A stretch of 64,000 nucleotides of DNA from positions 124,001 to 188,000 of the forward strand of contig CBDCJX010000011.1 of NCBI GenBank assembly GCA_965218045.1. The letters are read 5' to 3'. A program made the translations under genes and the position numbers. This document shows positions 8,542 to 17,029 of the stretch, piece by piece. The stretch's first letter is position 1, and every line of letters begins with the position of its first letter. Source of the DNA: CAVRCA01 sp965218045 (GTDB lineage: Bacteria; Pseudomonadota; Alphaproteobacteria; Acetobacterales; Acetobacteraceae). The notes beneath the pieces were generated by a model that did no database searches, was not told the DNA's origin, and was given only the letters and a program-made list of their open reading frames with translations.

Positions 8542-9795
8542 TCAGGTCCCCGGCACGTCGAGCGCTTGCGGCGCGGGAGCGACCATTTGCGGGCTGCCGC
8601 CGCGCTGCACCTCGAACACGGCCAGGCCGCGGCGGACCTGACCGTCCGGCAACAGAGCGAACAGCCCGTCACTGCCGGCGAATCCGGCGGACTGGGTCAA
8701 GCCTCCCTGCGCGCCCGGGTTGCGCCCCAGCACGCGGGCAACCGAGGCGGCGTCATACGCGAGGTCGGCGATCGCCGGCGGCGGGCCGCCGTATTTGGCC
8801 GCGTAGGCGTCGGCGAAGGCGGTGCGCGCCATCGGATCGGGTGCGGCGTACCAAGCGCCCGGCAACTGGCCCGCGCCGCTCGACGGGTTCGCCCACAGGG
8901 CTGGGCCGATCACCCGTACCGAGCTGGCCGGAATGTCGTAGTACGGCAGCAGCGAGGCGATCTCCGACAATGATTCCCCGGTATCGGCCAGCAGCAGCGC
9001 CTCGAAGGGGGGAGGGGGGATCGCGCCGCGCTGCTGCGCCAACTCGCGCGCCTCGCGCCGGCTGTCGGCATCGCGCTGCTCCCTGAGCGCACGCATCCGG
9101 GCGTCCAACGTGCCGCCGCGCGCGGCGTAGTCCGACAGGTCGCGTACCGCGGCGTTGATCGACGCCATGCCCTTGGAATAGTCCTGCAAGCGCGGCGGTG
9201 GCAGCCCGGCGGTGGCGGTCGCCTCCTGCAGCGCGCCCGCCATCGCCCGGCCGAACTCGGTGTCGGGCAGCAGGCCGGCGAACTGGGATCGGCCTTCGCC
9301 CTGCGCGGCGGCGACCAGGCGGAACACCTGCTGTCGCGGGGTGATGCCGAGCGGCCAGACCCCAGGCTGCGCTTGCGCCGGGTCATTGGTGAAGGCGAGG
9401 ACCGGGATGCCGACCTGGCGCGCGATCGGCGCCACCGCCGCCGTCTCCGCCGAGGTGAGCGGGCCGAGGATCATGCTGTCGCCCGCGGCGATTGCCTCCC
9501 GCGCGGCGGTCGCGGCACCTTGGGGGCTGCCGGTGGTGTCGTGCGGGTCGAGGCGCGGGGCGCCCGGGGCGTCGAGCGCGAGCTGGGCCGCCTTCAGCAT
9601 GGCTTGCCCGATATCGGCGCGCGGCCCGGTGAGCGGCAGCAGGACGGCGACCTGCCCCGCCGCGGCGACGGGTTGCGGGCCGGGGACCAGCCCGACCGGG
9701 TAGCCGGGCGGGTAGCCGGGCGCGACCCCGGGGGGGTAAGTGCAGGCGGCCAACCCGAGCGTGCCGACCAGGAGTGCGAATGCCCGACGAAGCAT
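8542..9795 (-). CDS. Penicillin-binding-protein activator, LpoA/YraM-like lipoprotein
   Basis: 417 residues. The signal peptide ends in the lipobox LGLAAC with Cys18, so the product should be lipidated. A proline/glycine/tyrosine linker (PPGVAPGYPPGYPVG) leads into a type-I periplasmic-binding fold: QVAVLLPLTGPRADIGQAML, AGDSMILGPLTSAETAAVAP, and repeated Rossmann-like strands. LpoA-type proteins stimulate peptidoglycan synthases from the outer membrane. Divergence from rsmI is the same neighbourhood as in many proteobacteria and supports the call. GAGGGG lies 8 nt before ATG 9795. An amino-acid ABC-type binding protein is the alternative, but no permease is near. Confidence 0.85.
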   Translation of the reverse strand: MLRRAFALLVGTLGLAACTYPPGVAPGYPPGYPVGLVPGPQPVAAAGQVAVLLPLTGPRADIGQAMLKAAQLALDAPGAPRLDPHDTTGSPQGAATAAREAIAAGDSMILGPLTSAETAAVAPIARQVGIPVLAFTNDPAQAQPGVWPLGITPRQQVFRLVAAAQGEGRSQFAGLLPDTEFGRAMAGALQEATATAGLPPPRLQDYSKGMASINAAVRDLSDYAARGGTLDARMRALREQRDADSRREARELAQQRGAIPPPPFEALLLADTGESLSEIASLLPYYDIPASSVRVIGPALWANPSSGAGQLPGAWYAAPDPMARTAFADAYAAKYGGPPPAIADLAYDAASVARVLGRNPGAQGGLTQSAGFAGSDGLFALLPDGQVRRGLAVFEVQRGGSPQMVAPAPQALDVPGT

Positions 9796-10679
9796 GCGAT
9801 CTGCCCCTCAAAACGCCAGCGGCGGAGCGCGCCGGCCCGACCGTTGGACTTGTGCTGGTTTCGACGCCGATCGGCAATCTTGGCGACATGACGCCGCGCG
9901 CCCGGGCCGCGTTGCAGGCGGCCGATCTCGTGCTGTGCGAGGACACAAGGCGCACCGGCCGGCTGCTCGCGGCGTATGCGCTGAGTGCGAGGCTGGAAAC
10001 GCTCAACGAGCAGACCGAGGATGCCGCCATCGCCGGCGTGCTCGACCGGCTGCATCAGGGGCGGCTGGTGGCGGTGGTCTCCGACGCCGGCACGCCGCTG
10101 GTGTCCGATCCCGGCTATCGGCTGGTGCGCGCGACGATCGCGGCGGGGTTGCCGGTGACCGCCCTGCCGGGGCCGAACGCGGCGGTGACCGCGCTGGTGC
10201 TGTCCGGGCTGCCGCCGCTGCCGTTCCTGTTCCTCGGCTTCCCGCCGCCGCGTCGGGCGGCGCGCCGGGCCGGGTTCGGCGGGCTGCGCGCGGCCGAGCA
10301 GGCGGGCCTCGCCGCCACCCTGATCTGGCACGAGGCGCCGCACCGCCTGGCGGAGAGCTTGGCCGACATGGCCGAGGCGTTCGCCGGCCGTCCCGCCGCC
10401 GTCGCGCGCGAGCTCACCAAGCGGTTCGAGGAGGTGCGTCGCGGCCCGATCGAGGCGCTGGCCGCGCACTACGCCGAGGCACCGGCGCGGGGCGAGATAA
10501 CGGTGCTGATCGGGCCGCAGGCGGTGGGCGCGGCCGGCGCCGAGGAGCTCGATGCGCGGCTGCTCGACGCGTTGCGCCAGCACACGGTGCGCGACGCCGC
10601 CGCTTTGGTGGCGACCGCCACCGGCCTGCCGCGCAAGCTGGTCTACGCCCGCGCCCTCGCCCTGTCCTCGCGCGCTTGA
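9780..10679 (+). CDS. rsmI: 16S rRNA 2'-O-ribose C1402 methyltransferase RsmI
   Basis: About 299 residues from ATG 9780 (GGAG 6 nt upstream; a GTG at 9774 is the alternative). It methylates the ribose of C1402 in the ribosomal P site. Family signatures are plain: LVSTPIGNLGDMTPRA, LCEDTRRTGRLLAAY, VVSDAGTPLVSDPG and LPGPNAAVTALVLSGLP. IWHEAPHRLAESL is also typical. Its first codons overlap the first codons of the divergent LpoA-like gene by 16 bp. The 3' end overlaps the convergent acyltransferase by 37 bp. Confidence 0.95.
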   Translation: MPDEACDLPLKTPAAERAGPTVGLVLVSTPIGNLGDMTPRARAALQAADLVLCEDTRRTGRLLAAYALSARLETLNEQTEDAAIAGVLDRLHQGRLVAVVSDAGTPLVSDPGYRLVRATIAAGLPVTALPGPNAAVTALVLSGLPPLPFLFLGFPPPRRAARRAGFGGLRAAEQAGLAATLIWHEAPHRLAESLADMAEAFAGRPAAVARELTKRFEEVRRGPIEALAAHYAEAPARGEITVLIGPQAVGAAGAEELDARLLDALRQHTVRDAAALVATATGLPRKLVYARALALSSRA

Positions 10680-11815
10680 GCGGTCACCCGGCGGGTCCAT
10701 TCACGGCCCCAGTCGCGGCAGGGTGCCTCGACGGCGTGATAAAATCCCCAGGCGGCCGCGAGCGAGAGCGCCAGCAGCAGCGGGATCATTCCCGGCCCGG
10801 TCAGGCCGGTGGCGTAGACCACCGCCAAGAACACCGGCAGGTGGACCAGGTAGAGGCTGTAGGAGATCCGCCCCAGCCAAGGCAGCGGTGCCATGCCCAG
10901 GACCCGCGCAGTCGCGGGGGATTCCAGCGCCACGGCGATCAGCAGCGTGGCGCCGAGGCCGTACACCAGGTCGTTGGTCGAGGGGATGCCGCTGAAGCAC
11001 ACCAGGCCAAGCCCGAGTAGCAGCGCGTGGCCGCGCGGCGGCAGCATGGCCATCCAGCGCCGCAGCCGGGCGCGTTCGACGGCGAGGCCGAGCCCGAGCA
11101 CGAAGAAAACCACGAAATACAGGCTGACCATCAGCGAGCCGGCAAAGCCCTGGCCCCAGAACGGCTTGCACGACCACCAGGCGCGGCACGCGAGGCCGGT
11201 GCCGGCGTCGACCCCGAACGGCACGCTGAGCCATTGCAGCAGCAACGCACCGGCCAGCAGCGCCGGCAGGTTGCGTCGGCCGAGCCAGAGCAGCAGCGGC
11301 AGCAGGGCGGAGATGCGCAGCTCCGGCACCAGGCTCCACACCACCGGGTCGAGATCGTCGCGCCGGTCGCCCAGCATCAGCAGGTGGCGCGCCAGGGTAG
11401 GGAGATCGTGGCCGTTCTGCCAGAACGAGGCGAACCACATCCCGAGCGGCCGCTGCGGCCCCGGCTCGACCAGCGCGTAGCCGAGGGCGGAGAGCAGGAT
11501 CGCGATCGCGAACGGCGGATACACCCGGCTTATCCGACGGACGATGAACGAGGCGTAGCCGGTCGGCTGCCGCAGCAGCCCATGCGCCAGCACGAAGCCC
11601 GACAACACAAAGAACAGAATCACCGGCGCGCGGCCCTCGAGCACGGCGCGCGCCGGCGAGTAGCGCAGCGCCCGCCACAGCCAGGTCGAGTGCGGCGTCA
11701 GCAGGCCGAGCAGCCAGACGTGGTGCAGCACGACCACCAGCGCCGCGAGCCCGCGCAGCGAATCCAGCGCGCCAATATGCGCTTTGGGCGCGGGGCGAGG
11801 GGAGGGGTCGATCAC
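10643..11815 (-). CDS. Membrane O-acyltransferase, acyltransferase-3 (OafA/YrhL) family
   Basis: 390 residues with about ten hydrophobic segments. The N-terminal signature is ALDSLRGLAALVVVLHH, with the family arginine and histidine. ILFFVLSGFVLAHGLL and FIVRRISRVYPPF follow. Such proteins transfer acetyl or other acyl groups to sugars of lipopolysaccharide, exopolysaccharide or other glycans. The gene points toward rsmI and overlaps its 3' end by 37 bp. No glycosyltransferase is adjacent, so the acceptor is unknown. A second member of the family lies at 35771-36880. Confidence 0.9.
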   Translation of the reverse strand: MIDPSPRPAPKAHIGALDSLRGLAALVVVLHHVWLLGLLTPHSTWLWRALRYSPARAVLEGRAPVILFFVLSGFVLAHGLLRQPTGYASFIVRRISRVYPPFAIAILLSALGYALVEPGPQRPLGMWFASFWQNGHDLPTLARHLLMLGDRRDDLDPVVWSLVPELRISALLPLLLWLGRRNLPALLAGALLLQWLSVPFGVDAGTGLACRAWWSCKPFWGQGFAGSLMVSLYFVVFFVLGLGLAVERARLRRWMAMLPPRGHALLLGLGLVCFSGIPSTNDLVYGLGATLLIAVALESPATARVLGMAPLPWLGRISYSLYLVHLPVFLAVVYATGLTGPGMIPLLLALSLAAAWGFYHAVEAPCRDWGREWTRRVTAQAREDRARARA

Positions 11816-11865
11816 GGCGCGCCATCCGATGCTGCGCCCACCTACCCCGGGAGGGATTTACAATT

Positions 11866-13014
11866 TCATACGATGAGGGCGGCGAGCAGCGGATCGAGGC
11901 GCAGCCGGCCTTCCGGGGTCGCCCACAGCCGCCCGTCGCTGCGCGCCAGGTAGCCCGCCTCGATAGCTTGACCAAGCAAGTCACCGTCGATCGCCTGGTC
12001 GATGTGCACACCGGTGCGCGCGGTGAAGCGGGCGATGTCGATGCCCTCGGTCAGCCGCAAGCCCATCAGCAGCATTTCGCGCGCCCGATCCGCCGGGGCC
12101 ACCGGCGCGTCCTCGGTGGTGCCGTGACCGGCCGCCTCCACCCGCTCGGCCCACACCTCCGGCGCGCGGTGCCGACGGGTGGCGCGCAGGGTGTCGCCCA
12201 GCAGCAGGCGGCCATGCGCGCCAGGGCCGATGCCGGCGTAGTCGCCGTAGCGCCAGTAGACCAGGTTGTGCCGGCTCTCGGCGCCCGGCCGGGCATAGTT
12301 CGACACCTCGTAGGCGGCGAGGCCGAACCGCGCCGCCTCCTCGCCGGTCGCCTCGTAGAGCCGCGCCGCCGCGTCGCCCTCGGGCAGCACGATCTCGCCC
12401 CGCCGATGCCGCGCCTCGAAGGCGGTGCCCGGCTCGATAGTGAGCTGGTAGAGCGAGAGGTGGTCGGCCACCAAATCAAGCGCACGGCGCAACTCGGCGC
12501 GCCAGGCGGCCTCGCTCTGGCTGGGGCGGGCGTAGATCAGGTCGAAGGAGATGCGCGGAAACACCGCGCGCGCGATCTCCAGCGCCGCCACCGCCTGCGC
12601 CGCCGAGTGCTGCCGGCCCAGCAATGCGAGCGCCGCCGGGTCGAGGCTTTGCACGCCGAGCGAGGCGCGGTTGACCCCGGCGGTGCGGAACGCCGCCAGC
12701 CGCCCGGCCTCGACGCTGGTCGGGTTGGCCTCCAGCGTGATCTCAGCGTCATCCGGCAGCTCGAACAGCCGCGCAGCGTCCTCGATCAGCGCCGCCACGC
12801 CCTCGGGCGGCATCAGGCTCGGCGTGCCGCCGCCGAAGAAGATCGAGCCCAGCCGCCGCCGCCCGAGCCGCCCCGCCTGCCACGCCAGCTCGGTGCGCAG
12901 CGCGCGGATGAAGCGGCTCGCGTCGAGCCGCTCCCGCACATGCGAGTTGAAGTCGCAATACGGGCACTTGGCCAGACAGAAGGGCCAGTGGATATAGAGC
13001 GCCAGCGGTTCCAT
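11866..13014 (-). CDS. hemW: Radical-SAM heme chaperone HemW (HemN-like)
   Basis: 382 residues from ATG 13014. The C-x3-C-x2-C cluster is Cys13, Cys17 and Cys20 in IHWPFCLAKCPYCDFNSH. Then come FFGGGTPSLM (SAM-binding GGE-like region), LEANPTS and NRASLGVQSLD, all diagnostic of the HemN/HemW group. The C-terminal winged-helix HemN_C region ends the chain. HemW family members bind heme and are thought to deliver it to apoproteins, rather than oxidising coproporphyrinogen. The start is 15 bp from the divergent YbaK-type gene, so the two share a very short promoter region. The upstream in-frame extension is antisense to that gene. Confidence 0.93.
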   Translation of the reverse strand: MEPLALYIHWPFCLAKCPYCDFNSHVRERLDASRFIRALRTELAWQAGRLGRRRLGSIFFGGGTPSLMPPEGVAALIEDAARLFELPDDAEITLEANPTSVEAGRLAAFRTAGVNRASLGVQSLDPAALALLGRQHSAAQAVAALEIARAVFPRISFDLIYARPSQSEAAWRAELRRALDLVADHLSLYQLTIEPGTAFEARHRRGEIVLPEGDAAARLYEATGEEAARFGLAAYEVSNYARPGAESRHNLVYWRYGDYAGIGPGAHGRLLLGDTLRATRRHRAPEVWAERVEAAGHGTTEDAPVAPADRAREMLLMGLRLTEGIDIARFTARTGVHIDQAIDGDLLGQAIEAGYLARSDGRLWATPEGRLRLDPLLAALIV

Positions 13015-13029
13015 CCGGGAGATATAGGG

Positions 13030-13527
13030 ATGCCACAAACCGATCCCGCCGGCTCGGTCGAGCGCGTGCGCGCCGCCCTCGCCGCGCACGACCATCCCGA
13101 CACCATCATCGCGGTGCCGGACACCGCGCGGACGGCGGCGGGGGCGGCGGAGGCGGTCGGCTGCGCGGTGGCGCAGATCGCCAAGTCGATCATCTTCCGC
13201 GCCATCGGCGAGACCCCGGAGCGACCGGTGCTGGTCATCACCTCCGGCGCCAATCAGGTCGACCCGGCTCGGGTCGAGGCGCTGCTCGGGCTCAAGCTCG
13301 GGCGTGCCGACGCGGAGTGGGTGCGCGCGGTCACCGGGTTCGCGATCGGCGGCGTCGCCCCGGTGGGCCATCTCACGCCGCCGCTGATCCTGCTCGACGA
13401 GGACCTGCTGGCGCTCGATCCGGTGTGGGCCGCCGCCGGCTCGCCGCGCCTCGTGTTCCGCACCTCAGCCGCCGCCTTGCTGCGTTTGTGCGGCGCGCAA
13501 GCGGCGCGGGTGCGGCAGGAAGGGTGA
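13030..13527 (+). CDS. YbaK/ProX-type aminoacyl-tRNA deacylase
   Basis: 165 residues from ATG 13030, with a purine-rich GGGAGATATAGGG upstream. YbaK-domain proteins hydrolyse mischarged tRNAs such as Cys- or Ala-tRNA(Pro). Matching features are an AVGCAVAQIAKSIIF segment containing the conserved lysine, VLVITSGANQVD, and TGFAIGGVAPVGH, the GG-x-PxGH signature. The domain fills the whole protein, so this is a free-standing editing factor. Its tRNA specificity cannot be told. The much longer open frame upstream is antisense to hemW. Confidence 0.9.
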   Translation: MPQTDPAGSVERVRAALAAHDHPDTIIAVPDTARTAAGAAEAVGCAVAQIAKSIIFRAIGETPERPVLVITSGANQVDPARVEALLGLKLGRADAEWVRAVTGFAIGGVAPVGHLTPPLILLDEDLLALDPVWAAAGSPRLVFRTSAAALLRLCGAQAARVRQEG

Positions 13528-13546
13528 ACACGTCGCCAGCCCGGGC

Positions 13547-14803
13547 TCAAGCCGCCGCGCGTGCCTCCTCCACCGTCTCCGGCAGGAACAACCACAGCAC
13601 CACGACGCTGATCGCGGCGACGGCGGCGAGCACGATGAATGCCGGGGTGAAGCCGAATAGCTGCGCGACGTAGCCGATCGCGGTGGTGCTGATCGTCGCA
13701 CCGACCCCGCTTACCGTCCCGGTGGTGCCGAGGGCGACGTTGTAGCGCCCGCTGCCCTTGGTGACGTCCGCCACCACCAACGGCGTGATGATGCCGATCA
13801 CCGCCGCGTCGAGCCCGCCCAGCACCTGCGAGGCGACGAGGAACCACGGCCCGATGGGCAGCGCGAACACCGCCGCGCGCGCCAACAACGCCGCGAAGGC
13901 GATGAGGAGCAGCGCCTTGCGGCCCCATTCGTCGGCCTTGCGCGCGACAAAGCCGGCGATCAACGCGGTGACGAGTTGCGGCACGACTACCAGCGCCGAG
14001 GTGAACAGCTCGGATTCCGCGCCGCGTTCAATGGTCAGCCGCTCACTCGCGAGCGGCAGCATGGAGGCGTTGATGAACTGGAACATGAACAGGCATAGGG
14101 CGAAGATCAGCAGCGGACGGTTGCCGAGCAGGTCACGCCAGTTGCAGGTGCGGGTCTCCTCCTCCTCCGGCGCCTGCCGAGCGCGCGCGTAGCTGATCTC
14201 CTTGCCGTTGATCAGCCACAGCATGATAGCGGCAGGCACGCAGAGCCCCGCCGCTGCGAGGAACGGCGCTTGGGGCGAGACGAGGTAGCCGAGCGCGCCC
14301 ATCCCCGCCGCTGTCGCCGCATTGCCGAGAGAATCGTAGCGCTGATTGCGCCCGACCCGGGTGTGAAAGGCGTGATGGCCAACCAAGCCGATCGACACTG
14401 CCGCGAGCGCGGTGCGCACCGCTCCCCCGGTGATGCCGTGCAGCGCCTCGCCCGCCATCACCGTGATCACCATCGGAAAGAACGCGATCAGCAAGGCGCC
14501 CGATGCGATGCAGGCGAGACACGCCGCGAGGATCAGGCGCTTGCGCCGCACCACGTCGAGCAGCCAGCCGGCCGGTATCTGGCTGGCCAGGGCGACCGAG
14601 CTGTTGACGGTGATCACCGTGCCGATCGCGCCCTGGCTCCAGCCTTGCGTCGTCAGATAGACGGCAACGAAGGGTCCAAAGGCGGTCTCGACATCGGCGA
14701 CGAAGAAGTTGAGCCAGTCGAGCGCGCGCTGACTGCGCTCGGATGGATGCGGTCTGGCTCGGCCGGCTGGAGCAGCCTCGCCATCCCTATCTCGCGGTGC
14801 CAT
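13547..14803 (-). CDS. Major facilitator superfamily transporter
   Basis: 418 residues with about twelve hydrophobic segments in two halves joined by an acidic loop (RQAPEEEETRTC). Recognisable MFS features are AFGPFVAVYLTTQGWSQGAIG in the first helices, GWLLDVVRRKRLI as the motif-A-like loop after helix 2, and ARKADEWGRKALLL as its second-half counterpart. The class suggests an efflux or solute permease of the inner membrane, but no substrate can be inferred. The gene converges on the YbaK-type gene with 19 bp between stops. A manganese catalase gene lies upstream on the same strand. Confidence 0.88.
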   Translation of the reverse strand: MAPRDRDGEAAPAGRARPHPSERSQRALDWLNFFVADVETAFGPFVAVYLTTQGWSQGAIGTVITVNSSVALASQIPAGWLLDVVRRKRLILAACLACIASGALLIAFFPMVITVMAGEALHGITGGAVRTALAAVSIGLVGHHAFHTRVGRNQRYDSLGNAATAAGMGALGYLVSPQAPFLAAAGLCVPAAIMLWLINGKEISYARARQAPEEEETRTCNWRDLLGNRPLLIFALCLFMFQFINASMLPLASERLTIERGAESELFTSALVVVPQLVTALIAGFVARKADEWGRKALLLIAFAALLARAAVFALPIGPWFLVASQVLGGLDAAVIGIITPLVVADVTKGSGRYNVALGTTGTVSGVGATISTTAIGYVAQLFGFTPAFIVLAAVAAISVVVLWLFLPETVEEARAAA

Positions 14804-14846
14804 TCCAGCCAGCCTGATGCTGCCGTATCAGTCTTGATCGGCGACT

Positions 14847-15593
14847 TTACTCGGCCGCCATCTGGCGGGGTTGCGCGTGCGGCTCGTCGTCCGGGTTGAC
14901 CGGCGCGGGGGGCATGCCGCCGCTCGGCTTGGGGTCGGCGACATACTCGAACGGGGCCTCGTTCCACGGGCCGCGATGGTCATCGCCTTGCGAGAGGTTG
15001 AACACCAGCTTCACCGTGTCGTCCGGCTGGACGTTGCCGAACATCGGGTCGGTCAGCTTGCCCATGCTTTCCAGCGCATTCATGAACATTTGCGCGTGGG
15101 TGATCTCGCGAGTGAGCAGGTGGACGAGAACCTTCTTGGTGCCCTCGTCGCTGCACATCTTGATCAACGCCTCGTAGGTCTGCCGGGCGCCGGCCTCGGC
15201 GGCGATGTCGGCGCGCAGGTCACGCACCACGTTGCCACCTTCATTGACGTAGCCCGCCGTCCAGGCCGAGCCCTGGCTGTCGACGAGATGCGGCCCGATG
15301 CCGCGTATCCTGAACAGCGGCGCGTCATACACCGAGGTCTGGTCCAGATTGCGGGTGTGCTGCGTGATGAGCTTGCCGACCATTTCCAGGTGGCTGAACT
15401 CCTCCATGGCGATGTCCTGGAGCATGTCGCGGATGCCGGCGTCCTCGATGTGGAAGGACTGCACCCAGTATTGCAACGCCGCGGTCAGCTCGCCGGTCGC
15501 GCCGCCGAACTGGTCGAGCATGTATTGGCCAAACCGGGCGTCGGGCGTGCCGACGTTGACCGGCACAATCGTCTCTTTTCTGTGGTAGAACAT
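14847..15593 (-). CDS. Manganese catalase
   Basis: 248 residues from ATG 15593 (GAGAGAGAACC upstream). Ferritin-like four-helix protein that dismutates hydrogen peroxide at a di-manganese centre. The expected metal-ligand helices are visible: a glutamate in GGATGELTAALQYWVQ, Glu/His in AMEEFSHLEMVGKL, a glutamate in AAEAGARQTYEAL, and Glu/His in LTREITHAQMFMNAL. The start MFYHRKETIVPVNV matches the family N-terminus. The tail is proline-rich and polar. About 270 bp with no gene separate it from the divergent exchanger. It may be cytosolic peroxide defence, functionally related to the peroxiredoxin-like candidate at 51 kb (inference). Confidence 0.95.
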   Translation of the reverse strand: MFYHRKETIVPVNVGTPDARFGQYMLDQFGGATGELTAALQYWVQSFHIEDAGIRDMLQDIAMEEFSHLEMVGKLITQHTRNLDQTSVYDAPLFRIRGIGPHLVDSQGSAWTAGYVNEGGNVVRDLRADIAAEAGARQTYEALIKMCSDEGTKKVLVHLLTREITHAQMFMNALESMGKLTDPMFGNVQPDDTVKLVFNLSQGDDHRGPWNEAPFEYVADPKPSGGMPPAPVNPDDEPHAQPRQMAAE

Positions 15594-15862
15594 GGTTCTC
15601 TCTCGTTTTGCTGTTTGGTGGGTGGCCAAGCACTCGAGGCGACTGCGGTCCACTTGGTATCAACCTCGGCGAGTGGAAGCCGAGTTCTTGCGAAGTCGGG
15701 TCGCTAATCCCTAATCCGTGGTGTCTGGGCGACCTGGTGGCGACCGGCTCGACCGGTAACAGCGTGCCGCCCCGCGCGTCGTGGCATCACAGGTGCGCCA
15801 GCCGTCACCGATCCCTCGGATGTGACCGGGACGAACCTCTGCTTCGCAACGCTAGGGCCAGC

Positions 15863-16879
15863 ATGTCCGTTCCCCTCGCACTGGTTCTGTTCGGCGGCAG
15901 CCTGCTGCTCAGCATGATGTCGAGTGCCGTGCTGGTCGAGCGCCTCGAACAGGTCGGCCGTCGCTTTGCCTTCCCCGCGGGGCTGCTCGGCCTGGTCACC
16001 GCGTTCTGCGCTGACTCGCCCGAGATCACCTCGGCGCTGACCGCGCTGATCAGCGGCCAGCACGAGCTCGGTCGCGGCGTGATCTTCGGCTCCAACATCT
16101 TCAACATCGCCGCCCTGTTCGGCGTCAGCGCCCTGGTGGCGGGACGCATTCCGATCGGCCGGCCGATCCTCGTCCTGAATGGCGGCGTAGCACTTTGGCT
16201 GTCCCTCGTTGTCGGCGCGCAGGCGTTGGGTTGGCTGGGATCGCTGGGGGCGGGGTTGTTGCTGCTCGTGGTGGTCGTGCCGTTCCTGGCCATCTCGTCG
16301 ATCCGCCGCGTCACCCTCGATACGTTGCCGCTGTCGGATCGGGCGCGGCGCTGGCTTGTCCGGCTGATCCACGAGGAGCAGAGCAGCCAGCTGGAGAAGG
16401 CGAGCAGCCAGGAGGAAGCGGGCTCGATCCGCCCGCTGACCCGGACGGATGGGCTGTCGATCGTGCCGCTGCTGGCCATGATCGTGATCAGCTCGGTCGC
16501 CCTGGTCCGATCGGCCGAGTTTCTGGGCCGTCACTGGGGCCTGTCGCAGCTCGTGGTCGGCACCTTCGTGATCGCGGTGCTCACCGGACTGCCGAACCTG
16601 ACGGTTGCACTGCACCTCGCCCGCCGCGCGCGGGGTGCCGCGCTGTCGAGCGAGGCCTTCAACTCGAACTCGCTGAACCTGCTGTTCGGCGCGTATCTGC
16701 CGACACTGTTCGTCACTCTGTCGTATCCATCGCGAGAGGGGGTTCTCTCGCTCGGGGTACTCGTCGCCATGACCGCCGTGGCGGTCATGCTCGGTTTCGC
16801 AAGGCGCGGACTGGGCCGGCCGAGCGGCCTCATACTCGTCACCTGCTACGCCGCCTACGCGCTGGTCTCGCTGCGGTGA
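15863..16879 (+). CDS. Sodium/calcium-exchanger-type (CaCA) membrane antiporter
   Basis: 338 residues from ATG 15863, with about ten hydrophobic segments. The protein shows the internal duplication of the CaCA superfamily. Repeat one has AFCADSPEITSALTAL and VIFGSNIFNIAALFG. Repeat two has AVLTGLPNLTVALHL and FNSNSLNLLFGAY. An acidic and polar cytoplasmic loop (HEEQSSQLEKASSQEEAG) separates the halves. It probably exchanges Ca2+ or another cation for Na+ or H+. The second repeat replaces the usual acidic residue by LPN, so ion selectivity may differ. The frame is open upstream but carries no convincing start there. Confidence 0.85.
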   Translation: MSVPLALVLFGGSLLLSMMSSAVLVERLEQVGRRFAFPAGLLGLVTAFCADSPEITSALTALISGQHELGRGVIFGSNIFNIAALFGVSALVAGRIPIGRPILVLNGGVALWLSLVVGAQALGWLGSLGAGLLLLVVVVPFLAISSIRRVTLDTLPLSDRARRWLVRLIHEEQSSQLEKASSQEEAGSIRPLTRTDGLSIVPLLAMIVISSVALVRSAEFLGRHWGLSQLVVGTFVIAVLTGLPNLTVALHLARRARGAALSSEAFNSNSLNLLFGAYLPTLFVTLSYPSREGVLSLGVLVAMTAVAVMLGFARRGLGRPSGLILVTCYAAYALVSLR

Positions 16880-16992
16880 GGCGGGCGCGGCTCGTCACGT
16901 GCCTCTTGCGGCGGCGGCCCGTGACACCGACTCGTGATGACCGGGTTGGCGCCGGCCGTTCCAGTCCCGCTCGGACCGCTCTAACAAATCTG

Positions 16993-17022
16993 TTGCAACA
17001 CTCGCTAACAATTTCCTATAAC
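16993..17022 (+). promoter_or_regulatory. Sigma70-type promoter predicted to give a leaderless transcript
   Basis: TTGCAA (16993-16998), an 18-nt spacer and TATAAC (17017-17022) make a good vegetative promoter in an otherwise GC-rich region. The expected transcription start, 6-8 nt after the -10 box, falls at or beside ATG 17030. No Shine-Dalgarno sequence precedes that ATG. Confidence 0.5.
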
Positions 17023-17029
17023 TTCGCCC

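Noticed and set aside
7491..9086. Long plus-strand open frames over the kinase and LpoA-like genes
   Set aside because: They are antisense to well-supported minus-strand genes, lack family motifs and show Arg/Ala-rich composition typical of GC-rich shadow frames.
11968..13029. Possible N-terminal extension of the YbaK-type gene
   Set aside because: This part is antisense to hemW. The ATG at 13030 has a good ribosome-binding site and gives the normal family length.
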